NCBI RefSeq assembly: GCF_004348975.1
Contig: NZ_SMFP01000001.1
Span: 566,701 to 630,700 of the forward strand
Direction: 5' to 3'
Source of the DNA: Antarcticimicrobium sediminis
Lineage (GTDB): Bacteria > Pseudomonadota > Alphaproteobacteria > Rhodobacterales > Rhodobacteraceae
DNA length: 64,000 nucleotides
Shown: piece by piece, positions 43,829-52,979 of the stretch
Layout of the letters: the number at the start of each line of letters is the position of its first letter
Numbering within the stretch: position 1 is the first letter of the stretch
Translations under genes and position numbers: made by a program
Notes under the pieces: generated by a model
Told to the model about the DNA's origin: nothing
Databases searched by the model: none
The model's input: only the letters and a program-made list of their open reading frames with translations

Positions 43829-44809
43829 TCAGCGCGAAAACATCCCCATCCAGCGAAACAGCCAGATCTGCCCCGCCCCGATCACCAAAAGCATGGCGCA
43901 GACCGCCCAGAACGCATGCGGCCAAGTCGCACCGGGAATGCCGCCGACATTGATGCCCAAAAGCCCGGTCACCAACCCCATCGGCAAGAACACCGCCGCC
44001 ACCACCGACAGCACCAGCATCTGCCGGTTCATCGCCTCGGCGCGGATATCCAGAATTTGATCGTGCACCACCTGGGCGCGGTCGCGCAGCGCGTCCAGCT
44101 CCTCGGCCAGCCGCGTCACCCGCTCGGTCGCTTCGCGCAAGCGGCTGCGGTCACGTTGGCTCAGCCAATCCAGATCCTCGATCTCCAGCGTCGACAGCGC
44201 GTCGCGCTGCGGGAACATGTAGCGGCGCATCACGATCGAGGTGCGGCGAATATCGGCCAGATCGGCCCGCATCACGGAATCGCCCCGGCCCTCTTCCTCC
44301 ATCGTGTCTTCCAACTGGTCGGCGCGTTCGTTCAGCGCCGCCACCACCGGTTCGGCCCGGTCGGCCAATCGCAGCGCCAGCCGCGCGATCAGATCGCCGG
44401 GCGTGGTCGATCCCTGACCGCGATCCAGCGCCGTCATCAGATCGACCAGCGCCTGCAGCGCCCGCATCTGGACCGTAATCATCATCCGCGCCGATACGAA
44501 CAGCCGAACCGAGATCATGTCCTCGGGCTCTGCCCCCGGGTTCAGGTTGACCCCGCGCAGGTTCATCAGCGCAATATCCCCGTGCAGCGTGCAGCGCGGC
44601 CGGGTCTCCTCGGCCAGAAGCGCCTCGATTTCGAGCCGGTCCAACCCCGCCGCTTCCAGCCAATCGCGCCCGGCCTCGCTCGCACCATCCACATGGGCCC
44701 AGACAAAGCCGCCATCCGGGGTCTCAGGGGGCCGTGCGTCCATTTGCTCCGGGGCCAGTCGCTGCACCCCGCCCACGCCGTCAAAGCCATAGATGCGGAT
44801 TTCATCCAT
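43829..44809 (-). CDS. zntB: CorA/ZntB-family metal ion transporter
   Basis: 326 residues. A large acidic cytoplasmic N-terminal domain with long helices (residues about 150-255 form the stalk) precedes two C-terminal membrane helices (about 262-282 and 298-316). The pore loop reads GIN (GLLGINVGGIPG) rather than the GMN of Mg2+-transporting CorA, which is the ZntB pattern for zinc. WAHVDG near 36 and RTSIVMRRYMFPQRDAL near 190 are family landmarks. Confidence 0.85.
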   Translation of the reverse strand: MDEIRIYGFDGVGGVQRLAPEQMDARPPETPDGGFVWAHVDGASEAGRDWLEAAGLDRLEIEALLAEETRPRCTLHGDIALMNLRGVNLNPGAEPEDMISVRLFVSARMMITVQMRALQALVDLMTALDRGQGSTTPGDLIARLALRLADRAEPVVAALNERADQLEDTMEEEGRGDSVMRADLADIRRTSIVMRRYMFPQRDALSTLEIEDLDWLSQRDRSRLREATERVTRLAEELDALRDRAQVVHDQILDIRAEAMNRQMLVLSVVAAVFLPMGLVTGLLGINVGGIPGATWPHAFWAVCAMLLVIGAGQIWLFRWMGMFSR

Positions 44810-44972
44810 CCCACGCCCCTTGTTCCAAAGCCAGCAGCCCCACAGTGCCGCCCGGATCGCGCGCTGTCACCCGTTTTCCGGCCCGGCACGGGCGCAAGAA
44901 ATACCGCCTGCCGCCTTCCCCTTCGCCTTCAGCTTCGATAGATGATCCAGCGACCAGAAAGGGACCAGCAGC

Positions 44973-47900
44973 ATGGCTATGGAAAAGACCTTCAACGCGG
45001 CCGAGGCCGAGGATCGTTTGTACCGGGCCTGGGAACAGGCCGGATGTTTCACCGCAGGCGCCAATGCCAGCCGCGCGGAAACCTACTGCATCATGATCCC
45101 GCCGCCGAACGTCACCGGCAGCCTGCACATGGGCCACGCCTTCAACAACACGCTTCAGGACATCCTTGTGCGCTGGCACCGGATGCGCGGCTTCGACACC
45201 CTGTGGCAGCCCGGGCAGGATCATGCCGGCATCGCCACCCAGATGGTGGTCGAACGCGAACTGGCCAAGAACAAGCTGCCCTCGCGCCGCGACATGGGAC
45301 GCGAGGCCTTTGTCGAAAAGGTCTGGGACTGGAAACAGCAGTCGGGCGGCACCATCGTCAACCAGCTCAAGCGGCTGGGGGCCTCGTGCGACTGGTCACG
45401 CAACGCCTTCACCATGTCCGGCGCCCCCGGTGCCCCCGAGGTCGAGGAGGGCAACTTTCACGACGCCGTCATCAAGGTCTTTGTCGACATGTACGACAAG
45501 GGGCTGATCTATCGCGGCAAGCGGCTGGTGAACTGGGACCCGCATTTCGAGACCGCGATTTCCGACCTCGAGGTCGAAAATATCGAAGTTGCCGGTCACA
45601 TGTGGCACTTCAAATACCCGCTCGCCGGTGGCGAGACCTATACCTATGTCGAAAAGGACGAAGACGGCAAAGTCGTCCTTGAGGAACAGCGCGACTATAT
45701 CTCTATCGCCACCACCCGCCCCGAGACCATGCTGGGCGACGGCGCGGTCGCGGTGCACCCCTCGGATGAACGGTATGCCGCCATCGTCGGCAAGCTGTGC
45801 GAAATCCCGGTCGGCCCCAAGGAACACCGCCGCCTGATCCCGATCATCACCGATGAATACCCCGACCCCGACTTCGGCTCGGGCGCGGTCAAGATCACCG
45901 GCGCGCATGATTTCAACGACTATCAGGTGGCCAAGCGCGGCAACATCCCGATGTACCGGCTGCTCGACACCAAGGGCGCGTTGCGTGACGACGGGCTGTC
46001 CTATGCCGATTGCGCCACCCGGGCGCAGGCAATCGCGAACGGCGCCGGCTTCACCGAGATGGAGGTGGACACCCTGAACATGGTCCCCGACGATCTGCGC
46101 GGGCTGGACCGGTTCGAGGCGCGCGCGCGCGTGGTGGCCCAGATCACCGCCGAAGGTCTGGCGGTCATGATCCCCGAGGTGCAAACCGACGAGGGCGGCA
46201 ACGAGACCCTGGTCTCGGTCCCGCTGGTCGAGAATAAGCCGATCATGCAGCCCTTTGGCGACCGCTCCAAGGTGGTGATCGAACCGATGCTGACCGACCA
46301 GTGGTTCGTCGACACCAGCAAGATCGTTGATCCGGCGCTGAACGCGGTGCGCGGCGGCGATATCACTATCCTGCCCAAAAGCGGGGAAAGAACCTTTTAC
46401 CACTGGCTGGAAAACATCGAGCCTTGGTGCATCTCGCGCCAACTGTGGTGGGGGCATCAGATCCCGGTGTGGTACGGGCTTGACCTCTCGGCCCCCGATT
46501 TCCGCGACGACGAGGGCGACGGCACGCTGGATCTGGTCGAAATGGGCCGGCTGCTTTTGAACGGCATGGTCCATATGGGCGACGTGCATCACTGCGCCGC
46601 CGATTTCGACGGGGTGCAGGGCGCGTTCCGCGATGAACTGGCCGACACCCCGCACCCGATTGCCGATGCCCGTATCATCGAGGTGGCCGACAAGCAAAGC
46701 GCGCTTGAAACCTTTGCCAAGGCGCTGGCGCAATACGAGATCGACCAAGACCCGACCAAGCTGGTCTATCCGGTCTGGCGCGACCCCGATGTGCTCGACA
46801 CCTGGTTCTCCTCTGGCCTGTGGCCGATCGGCACGCTGGGTTGGCCGGAGCAGACGCCGGAACTGGGCCGCTATTTCCCCACCGACGTGCTGGTGACCGG
46901 GCAGGATATCCTGTTCTTCTGGGTCGCCCGGATGATCATGATGCAGCTTGCCGTGGTTGACGAGATCCCGTTCAAGACAGTCTATCTGCATGGGCTGGTG
47001 CGCGACGCCAAGGGCAAGAAGATGTCCAAGTCGGTCGGCAACGTGGTCGACCCGCTGGAGATCATCGACGAATACGGTGCCGACGCGCTGCGCTTTACCA
47101 ATGCCGCCATGGCCTCGCTCGGGGGCGTGCTCAAGCTGGATATGCAGCGCATCGCCGGCTACCGCAATTTCGGCACCAAGCTGTGGAACTTTGCCCGCTT
47201 CGCCGAGATGAACGACGTGTTCGAGGCCGAGGTGACGGGCATCCCCACCCCGAAACAGACGCTGAACACATGGATCATCGGCGAAACCGCCAAGGTCCGC
47301 GCCGAGGTCGATGACGCGCTGGACAACTTCCGCTTCAACGACGCGGCGCAGGCGCTGTATGGCTTTGTCTGGGGCAAGGTCTGCGACTGGTATGTGGAGT
47401 TTTCCAAGCCGCTGTTGCAGGGCGAAGACGCAGCCGCACAGGCCGAGACGCGCCAAACCATGAAATGGGTGCTGGACCAGTGCCTGATCCTGCTGCAGCC
47501 GATCATGCCCTTCATCACCGAAGAGCTTTGGGCGCTGTCTGGCAGCCGCACGAAACCGCTGATCCACGCCGACTGGCCCACCTATGCGCCCGCCGATCTG
47601 GTGGACGAGGCCGCCGATCACGAGATGAACTGGGTGATCGGGTTGATCGAGTCGGTACGCTCGGCGCGCGCGCAGATGCATGTGCCCGCAGGGCTCCATG
47701 TGCCGATGCTGGTCAGCGAGATCGACGCGCGCGGTCAGGCCGCGTGGGATCGCAACGAGGTGCTGATCAAGCGGCTGGCGCGGATCGAGGGGCTGACACA
47801 GGCCGACAGCCTGCCCAAGGGCACGGTGACGATCGCTGTTGAGGGCGCGACATTCGGCCTGCCGCTGGCTGGCATCATCGACATCGCCGAGGAAAAGGCG

Positions 47901-48089
47901 CGGCTGGAAAAGACGCAGCAAAAGCTCGGCAAAGAGCTGGGCGGTCTGCGCGGTCGGCTCAAGAACCCGAAGTTCGCCGATTCCGCCCCGGCCGAGGTGG
48001 TCGAGGAAACCCGCGCCAACCTCGCCGCCCGCGAGGAAGAAGAGGCCCGGATTAAAGAGGCCATGGCCCGGCTCGCCGAACTGGAATAG
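44973..48089 (+). CDS. valS: Valyl-tRNA synthetase
   Basis: 1038 residues, class Ia. [14 protein letters not shown] holds the HIGH motif (HMGH near 52-55); an editing domain lies around 200-400 ([10 protein letters not shown] near 252). The catalytic domain continues with [17 protein letters not shown] near 490, and KMSKS is near 683-687 ([14 protein letters not shown]). Then come the anticodon-binding domain and a C-terminal coiled coil (about 970-1035, Glu/Lys-rich). The start is ATG 44973; a second ATG two codons later is equally possible. Confidence 0.97.
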   Translation: MAMEKTFNAAEAEDRLYRAWEQAGCFTAGANASRAETYCIMIPPPNVTGSLHMGHAFNNTLQDILVRWHRMRGFDTLWQPGQDHAGIATQMVVERELAKNKLPSRRDMGREAFVEKVWDWKQQSGGTIVNQLKRLGASCDWSRNAFTMSGAPGAPEVEEGNFHDAVIKVFVDMYDKGLIYRGKRLVNWDPHFETAISDLEVENIEVAGHMWHFKYPLAGGETYTYVEKDEDGKVVLEEQRDYISIATTRPETMLGDGAVAVHPSDERYAAIVGKLCEIPVGPKEHRRLIPIITDEYPDPDFGSGAVKITGAHDFNDYQVAKRGNIPMYRLLDTKGALRDDGLSYADCATRAQAIANGAGFTEMEVDTLNMVPDDLRGLDRFEARARVVAQITAEGLAVMIPEVQTDEGGNETLVSVPLVENKPIMQPFGDRSKVVIEPMLTDQWFVDTSKIVDPALNAVRGGDITILPKSGERTFYHWLENIEPWCISRQLWWGHQIPVWYGLDLSAPDFRDDEGDGTLDLVEMGRLLLNGMVHMGDVHHCAADFDGVQGAFRDELADTPHPIADARIIEVADKQSALETFAKALAQYEIDQDPTKLVYPVWRDPDVLDTWFSSGLWPIGTLGWPEQTPELGRYFPTDVLVTGQDILFFWVARMIMMQLAVVDEIPFKTVYLHGLVRDAKGKKMSKSVGNVVDPLEIIDEYGADALRFTNAAMASLGGVLKLDMQRIAGYRNFGTKLWNFARFAEMNDVFEAEVTGIPTPKQTLNTWIIGETAKVRAEVDDALDNFRFNDAAQALYGFVWGKVCDWYVEFSKPLLQGEDAAAQAETRQTMKWVLDQCLILLQPIMPFITEELWALSGSRTKPLIHADWPTYAPADLVDEAADHEMNWVIGLIESVRSARAQMHVPAGLHVPMLVSEIDARGQAAWDRNEVLIKRLARIEGLTQADSLPKGTVTIAVEGATFGLPLAGIIDIAEEKARLEKTQQKLGKELGGLRGRLKNPKFADSAPAEVVEETRANLAAREEEEARIKEAMARLAELE

Positions 48090-48127
48090 GCGACTTGCGG
48101 ATCATCACTGCGGTGATGCCGGAAATA

Positions 48128-48165
48128 AAGGGCGCGCGGGGGAGGAAATCACCCCGCGCGCCCTT
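48128..48165. terminator. Strong bidirectional terminator after valS
   Basis: AAGGGCGCGCGGGG and CCCCGCGCGCCCTT form a perfect 14-bp stem with a 10-nt loop between convergent genes. Its A and T flanks give a short U-run in both directions. Three TTGATCA copies follow (48167-48194). Confidence 0.85.
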
Positions 48166-48183
48166 CTTGATCATTGATCAGCC

Positions 48184-48453
48184 TCATTGATCAGCGACGT
48201 GAACATGCGTGGTCGACAGGATCTCGCGGGTGACCTGATCCACCCGAACGATGACCTCGCTGCCGTCGCGATCATAGGCGGACATCCTGCCCATCTCGGG
48301 GTCCACGACCCGCACGTCTCGGTATCCGCTCATGATCAGTTTTGCGGCCACGTTGTCATATCGAACCGAGGGCATGTCATTGACACCACCAGCCCACCCC
48401 GCAAGGGGGGAAAGCAGGCCGGCGCAAAATGCGGCTGTCAGAAATTTCTTCAT
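48184..48453 (-). CDS. Small exported PepSY-like protein
   Basis: 89 residues. The start MKKFLTAAFCAGLLSPLAGWAGG is a clear Sec signal peptide (cut after about 21). The mature part of about 68 residues (LIMSGYRDVRVVDPEMGRMSAYDRDGSEVIVRVDQVTREIL) has the strand-helix-strand pattern and the DRDGxEVIVRVDxxTxEI ending common in PepSY-like periplasmic proteins. The ATG at 48453 follows AAGGAG. Function unknown; a stand-alone gene. Confidence 0.75.
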   Translation of the reverse strand: MKKFLTAAFCAGLLSPLAGWAGGVNDMPSVRYDNVAAKLIMSGYRDVRVVDPEMGRMSAYDRDGSEVIVRVDQVTREILSTTHVHVADQ

Positions 48454-48809
48454 CGCAGCTCTCCTTCCGTGGAAGATGACAGGAAGCCGCACGCCTGAAG
48501 TCCACGGACCTCCTGGCGCTACGTACAATGCGTATTTGATGGCTTTCTGAAGTACGACCGCCTAGCGTCTCCGATCAATTTCCGGGACTCCCAGCGATGC
48601 GACAATTTTACGCAGTTCAGCCGATTCTCACAAGCGTTCTCGTTCCGTACGCATTGCGCTCGACGCACTCGCGCCCACCGCGAACAACGAGAGGTTCCCC
48701 TGTGACGTCATTGACGCCCTATGCCTGCAGGGCCATGGGCGCCACAAGCCGTAAACGCACGCTCAGCGCTGCAAGCAGATCAATGCGCCCATAGCCTCGC
48801 GCCGACCGG
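48454..48809. other. Intergenic stretch without recognised gene
   Basis: About 350 bp between divergent/convergent minus-strand genes. A 65-codon plus-strand frame at 48597 has basic, low-complexity content and no ribosome site. The GC content is lower than in the flanking genes (for example 48535-48660), consistent with promoter DNA for the small exported protein. Confidence 0.4.
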
Positions 48810-48853
48810 CGACGATTGGCAGTCAGCGGTCGACTGTTGACGGCCAATCGTCG
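48810..48853. repeat. Long inverted repeat downstream of the crotonase gene
   Basis: CGACGATTGGC (48810-48820) and GCCAATCGTCG (48843-48853) are perfect 11-bp arms. Inside them GTCA/TGAC pair as well, leaving a 12-nt loop. It starts 21 bp after the crotonase stop on the transcribed strand and has no U-run, so it may act as a 3' stabiliser or a weak terminator. Confidence 0.65.
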
Positions 48854-48873
48854 ACGCGGGCGCTCGGCCGCCT

Positions 48874-49665
48874 CTACTTGAACTCTGGCTTGCGCCCCTG
48901 CATCCGGGCCATGACGACCTCCATCTGCTCAGACTTGCCCAGAACCCCGGCCTGTTCGCGCGATTCCTCCAGCAACACCTCTTCCTGTGTGGCGCTTTCC
49001 GCCACGCCGATCAGCCGCTTGGCCGCCCGGATCGCGGCAGGGCTTTGCCCGGAGATCTGGGTCGCGATCTCCATCGCCCGCGCCATTGGGTCGGCGGCAA
49101 GCTCGGTCACAAGGCCCCAGCGCTCGGCCTGCGCCGCCGCGACCGGCGTGGCGGTATAGGTCAGCAACCGTAGCACGTCAGAGCGCACCAGTTGCGGCAA
49201 CAGCGCCATGCCGCCCATATCCGGCACCAAGCCCCATTTCATCTCCATCACCGCGAATTTGGTCTCCGGCTCGGCAATGCGGATATCCGCGCCCAAGGCG
49301 ATTTGCAGACCGCCACCAAACACCGCCCCCTGCAACGCGGCGATCACCGGCACCGGCACCCGCCGCCAGATCATCGCCACCTCCTGCATGGCGTTGGCGT
49401 CGTGATAGGTCCGCTCCATCAGCCAGGCCTCGACGTCGACGTCGATCATCTGCGCCATCTTGGCGAAGCTCGCCATGTCGAGCCCGGCGCAAAAGCTCTT
49501 GCCCTCGCCCGACAGCACCACCGCGCGCGCACCTGACTCTGCCACCTCGGCCCCGGCGTCCAGAATGGCCTCAACCATCTCGTCATCCAATGCATTCATC
49601 TTGTCGCCTCGGGTCAGGGTGACCCGGGCAATATGATCCTGATACTCAACCGATACGCGCGCCAT
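48874..49665 (-). CDS. Crotonase/enoyl-CoA hydratase-isomerase family protein
   Basis: 263 residues, crotonase fold: VTLTRGDKMNALDDEM near 15, SGEGKSFCAGLDM near 52 and AVFGGGLQIALGADIRIA near 114 (oxyanion hole). At the two catalytic positions of enoyl-CoA hydratase the first Glu is Q121 and the second Glu is kept (E141). D149 in VPDMGG matches the extra Asp of dienoyl-CoA isomerases. Simple hydration is therefore unlikely, and isomerase or hydrolase chemistry is more plausible. Divergent from the aminotransferase gene. Confidence 0.87.
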   Translation of the reverse strand: MARVSVEYQDHIARVTLTRGDKMNALDDEMVEAILDAGAEVAESGARAVVLSGEGKSFCAGLDMASFAKMAQMIDVDVEAWLMERTYHDANAMQEVAMIWRRVPVPVIAALQGAVFGGGLQIALGADIRIAEPETKFAVMEMKWGLVPDMGGMALLPQLVRSDVLRLLTYTATPVAAAQAERWGLVTELAADPMARAMEIATQISGQSPAAIRAAKRLIGVAESATQEEVLLEESREQAGVLGKSEQMEVVMARMQGRKPEFK

Positions 49666-49796
49666 GTCCGGCCCTCCCGTTTTGCCTCTGCCTACCCTGC
49701 CCCGAGGACAGTGCGGAAATCCAGCCCAACGTCGGGGAACGGCAGGGCTGCGAAAACACTTGCCCAAGCCCGCCTTCCCGGCGTATCTGCCCGCCC

Positions 49797-50915
49797 ATGA
49801 CAGAGCCACACTACACCCCGCTCATCCAATCCCTGCCCGCCTCGGTGCCCTTCATCGGGCCCGACACGCTGGAGCGTGACCGCGGCGCCCCGTTCCGGGC
49901 CCGGATCGGTGCCAACGAAAGCCTGTTCGGCCCCTCGCCCAAGGCGATCGCCGCGATGCAGGCCGAAACCGCCGAAATCTGGAAATATGGCGATGCCGAA
50001 AGCTTCGTTCTGCGCGCGGCGCTCGCCGCCCATCACGCCATCTCCCCCGAGAACATCGTCGTCGGCGAGGGCATTGATGGCCTGCTCGGCTATCTCGTGC
50101 GGCTCATGGTGGCCGAGGGCGATACCGTGGTCACCTCTGACGGCGCCTATCCCACCTTCAACTACCACGTGGCGGGCTTTGGCGGGGTGATCCACAAGGT
50201 ACCCTATGTCGAGGATCGCGAAGATCCCGCGACGCTGTTCGCCAAGGCGGCCGAGGTCGGGGCCAAGTTGGTCTATCTGGCCAATCCCGACAACCCGATG
50301 GCGACATGGCACTCCGGCGACGCGATCTGCGCCGCGCTGGATCTGCTGCCAGAAGGCACGCTGCTGGTGCTGGACGAGGCCTATGTCGAATTCGCCCCCG
50401 AGGGCACCGCCGCCGCGATCCCGGTCGACGATCCCCGCGTGATCCGCATGCGCACGTTCTCCAAGGCCTATGGCATGGCCGGGGCGCGGGTGGGCTATGC
50501 CATCGCCGCGCCGGGGCTGATTTCCGCCTTCGACAAGGTCCGCAACCATTTCGGCATGAACCGCTTTGCCCAGGCCGGGGCCTTGGCGGCGCTGAAGGAT
50601 CAGGACTGGCTGGCCCATGTACAGGCCGAGGTCGCCGCGGCGCGGGATCGCATCGGTGACATCGCGCGCGCGAACGGGCTTTCCACCCTGCCCTCGGCTG
50701 CCAATTTCGTCGCCGTCGACTGTGGCCGGGATGGCGCATTCGCCAAAGCAGTGATCGAAGCGCTGGGGCAGCAAGGGCTGTTTGTGCGGATGCCCTTCGC
50801 CCCCCCGCAAAACCGCTGCATCCGGGTCAGCTGCGGCCGACAGCAGGAGCTCGACGCCTTTGCCGAAGCCCTGCCCAAGGCGCTGACTCAGGCCGCAGCT
50901 CAGGCGCGCGGCTAA
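49797..50915 (+). CDS. HisC-like PLP aminotransferase
   Basis: 372 residues, fold type I class II. ANESLFGPSPKAIAAM near 39 (substrate segment), VVGEGIDGLLGYLVR near 87, NPDNPMATW near 163, DEAYVEF near 195 and PLP-binding Lys in TFSKAYGMAGARVGYA near 222. The C-terminal Arg lies in NRCIRVSCG near 340. It resembles histidinol-phosphate aminotransferases, but roseobacters usually carry another hisC elsewhere, so a different amino donor or acceptor is possible. No his genes are adjacent. Confidence 0.85.
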   Translation: MTEPHYTPLIQSLPASVPFIGPDTLERDRGAPFRARIGANESLFGPSPKAIAAMQAETAEIWKYGDAESFVLRAALAAHHAISPENIVVGEGIDGLLGYLVRLMVAEGDTVVTSDGAYPTFNYHVAGFGGVIHKVPYVEDREDPATLFAKAAEVGAKLVYLANPDNPMATWHSGDAICAALDLLPEGTLLVLDEAYVEFAPEGTAAAIPVDDPRVIRMRTFSKAYGMAGARVGYAIAAPGLISAFDKVRNHFGMNRFAQAGALAALKDQDWLAHVQAEVAAARDRIGDIARANGLSTLPSAANFVAVDCGRDGAFAKAVIEALGQQGLFVRMPFAPPQNRCIRVSCGRQQELDAFAEALPKALTQAAAQARG

Positions 50916-50946
50916 CGCGCCAGCCCAAGCCGCAGCCGGGGCGCGT
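50915..50946. terminator. Inverted repeat between two convergent aminotransferase genes
   Basis: ACGCGCC (50915-50921) and GGCGCGT (50940-50946) flank an 18-nt GC-rich loop and touch both stop codons. It is short and without T-runs, so a weak candidate. Confidence 0.35.
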
Positions 50947-52154
50947 CAGGCCCCGGCGATCACCTTCGCGGCGGCCTCAAGCGCGCCTGTCCCATGCGGA
51001 ATATCCAGCGCGTTCAACCCGGCCTCGATCCCGCCCAGCATGCCCAGCACCATGATCCCGTTGACATGGCCCATGTGACCGATGCGCAAGAACCCGTGCC
51101 ACGCCGGATCGTCCGGTTCGGTCATGCCCAGCCCGATTCCCAGCGTCAGCCCGAGATTTTGCGTCACCCAATCGCGCAGCGCCGTGCCATGCGGCGCGCC
51201 AAGATGCAGCGCGGTAACCGCATGGGAGCGATGCGCCCGGTCTGCCACGTTCAGCCGCAGCGGCCCGCCCTGCCCCCAGACCTCGCAGGCCGCCCAGATC
51301 GCCTCGGCCAGCCGGGCGTGGCGGGCCCAGACGTGCTCCATCCCCTCGGCATGGATCATGTCCAGCGCCGCGCGCAGCCCATACAGGTGATGGGTCGGCG
51401 CGGTGCCGCCGAAGTATTGGTAAAAGGCCTGCGGATCGGCCCGCGGTTCCCAGTCCCAATAGCGGCTGACCCGTGGCATCGCGGCGCGAACCGCTGCCGC
51501 CTTGTCGTTGAAGAACACGAACCCCAGCCCCGGCGGCACCATCAGCCCCTTCTGGCTGCCAGTCACCGCAACATCGACGCCCCAGGCGTCCATCTCGAAC
51601 CGGTCACAGGCCATCGAGGCGATGCAATCGACCATCAGCAGCGCGGGATGCCCGACCTCGTCCAGAACCCGGCGCAGCCCGGCAATATCGTTGCGCACCG
51701 AACTGGAGGTATCCACATGCACCCCCAGCACCGCCTTGATCTTGTGCCCCGCGTCCGCGCGCAGCGCCTCGGCCACCCGGTCCGGTTCCCAAGGGGTCGA
51801 TTTGCCGAAATCGAGGATCTGCGGCTCGATCCCCAGCCCCCGCCCCATATCGGCCCAGCCCATGCCGAACCGACCGGTGGCGGGCACCAGCACGGTTTCG
51901 CCCGCCGCGATGACGTTAGACAGGGCCGCCTCCCAGGCGCCGTGGCCATTGCAGATATAGATCGCCGCATTGTGCTCGGTGCGCGCCACCCGCTTGAGGT
52001 CGGGGATCAGGCTGGCGGTCAAATCGATCAACGCCCCCTCATAGATATTCGGCGCCGACCGGTGCATCGCCTGCAACACCGCCTCGGGCATCACCGAAGG
52101 CCCCGGAATGGCTAGATATTCGCGCCCCTGCGCAACGCTCAACGTTTGTGTCAT
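50946..52154 (-). CDS. Alanine/serine-glyoxylate aminotransferase family protein
   Basis: 402 residues, fold type I class V. IPGPSVMPEAVLQAM near 18, ICNGHGAWEAALSNVI near 70, DCIASMACDRFEMDAWGVDVAVTGSQKGLMVPPGL near 180-215 (PLP Lys in GSQKG) and FGGTAPTHHLYGLRAAL near 265. Members transfer amino groups to glyoxylate from serine or alanine, and in the serine cycle or photorespiration-like metabolism feed hydroxypyruvate. The ATG at 52154 has AGGA upstream. The donor cannot be fixed by reading alone. Confidence 0.86.
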   Translation of the reverse strand: MTQTLSVAQGREYLAIPGPSVMPEAVLQAMHRSAPNIYEGALIDLTASLIPDLKRVARTEHNAAIYICNGHGAWEAALSNVIAAGETVLVPATGRFGMGWADMGRGLGIEPQILDFGKSTPWEPDRVAEALRADAGHKIKAVLGVHVDTSSSVRNDIAGLRRVLDEVGHPALLMVDCIASMACDRFEMDAWGVDVAVTGSQKGLMVPPGLGFVFFNDKAAAVRAAMPRVSRYWDWEPRADPQAFYQYFGGTAPTHHLYGLRAALDMIHAEGMEHVWARHARLAEAIWAACEVWGQGGPLRLNVADRAHRSHAVTALHLGAPHGTALRDWVTQNLGLTLGIGLGMTEPDDPAWHGFLRIGHMGHVNGIMVLGMLGGIEAGLNALDIPHGTGALEAAAKVIAGA

Positions 52155-52298
52155 GATATTGTCCTGTAAAGATCGCACGAACACTAGCCGCCCCGCCGGC
52201 GGCGTCAATCGGAACCACGGCCTTGCCACGCCCGACACCGCACCCTAGATAGACCCGGCTCCCCGGGTGCTGCCCGGACAGGCACAGAAGGAAGCTCA

Positions 52299-52979
52299 AT
52301 GGGTCTCGCCAACCGGATACGACAGTTCGAACGGGATGTGCGCGCCTATTTCAACGTGGATCCCACGATCCCGGGAAACGAGCGCCGCGCGCATATCTAC
52401 AACCGCTATTTCGACCACGCCATCCTGCGCGGGGTCTGGACCAACGAGCGCGAGATCGCGCCGGGGGTGTTTCGCTCCAACCACCCCACGCATGAGCGGT
52501 TCGCAAAGATGCCGGAGCGCGGCATTCGCACCGTCCTGAACCTGCGCGGTGAAAGCGTTTCGGCCCATTACATGAGCGAAAAGACCAGCTGCGCCGCCCT
52601 TGGCCTGACCTTGGTCAACGCCACGCTGCACGCCCGTGCGGCGGCCTCGCGCGCCGAGATCCAGCACCTGATCGCGGTGTTCCGCCGGATCGAGAAGCCC
52701 TTTGTCATGCATTGCAAATCCGGCGCCGACCGGGCCGGGTTTGCCTCGGCCGTCTACCTGTTGGTGATCGAAGGCCAGCCGGTCAGCGAAGCGCGCAAAA
52801 TGCTGTCCTGGCGCTTTTTCCACATCCGCAATGCCAAGGTCGGCATTCTCGACTATATCCTTGATTGCTACGAGGCGCGCAGCCGGCAAGGTGCCATTTC
52901 CTTTGAGGATTGGATCGCAACCGAATACGATCCGGTCGTGATCCAAACCGACTTCCGACAGGGAAAGACGCCCGCATGA
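52299..52979 (+). CDS. Dual-specificity/tyrosine-type phosphatase
   Basis: 226 residues with the Cys-based active site HCKSGADRAG (C139, R145), general features FRSNHPTHERFAKMPERGIRTVLNLRGE near 58, and a helical C-terminus. The stop overlaps the start of the MsbA-like exporter gene (ATGA), so the two are made together. The pairing suggests dephosphorylation of a lipid or sugar phosphate handled by the exporter, but protein substrates cannot be excluded. Confidence 0.88.
   Translation: MGLANRIRQFERDVRAYFNVDPTIPGNERRAHIYNRYFDHAILRGVWTNEREIAPGVFRSNHPTHERFAKMPERGIRTVLNLRGESVSAHYMSEKTSCAALGLTLVNATLHARAAASRAEIQHLIAVFRRIEKPFVMHCKSGADRAGFASAVYLLVIEGQPVSEARKMLSWRFFHIRNAKVGILDYILDCYEARSRQGAISFEDWIATEYDPVVIQTDFRQGKTPA

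Noticed and set aside
45396-47921. 841-codon minus-strand frame opposite valS
   Set aside because: Antisense shadow of a highly conserved synthetase; composition follows the complementary codons.
48597-48794. 65-codon plus-strand ORF in the intergenic region
   Set aside because: No ribosome site, Arg/Ser/Thr-rich low-complexity translation and no recognisable relatives.
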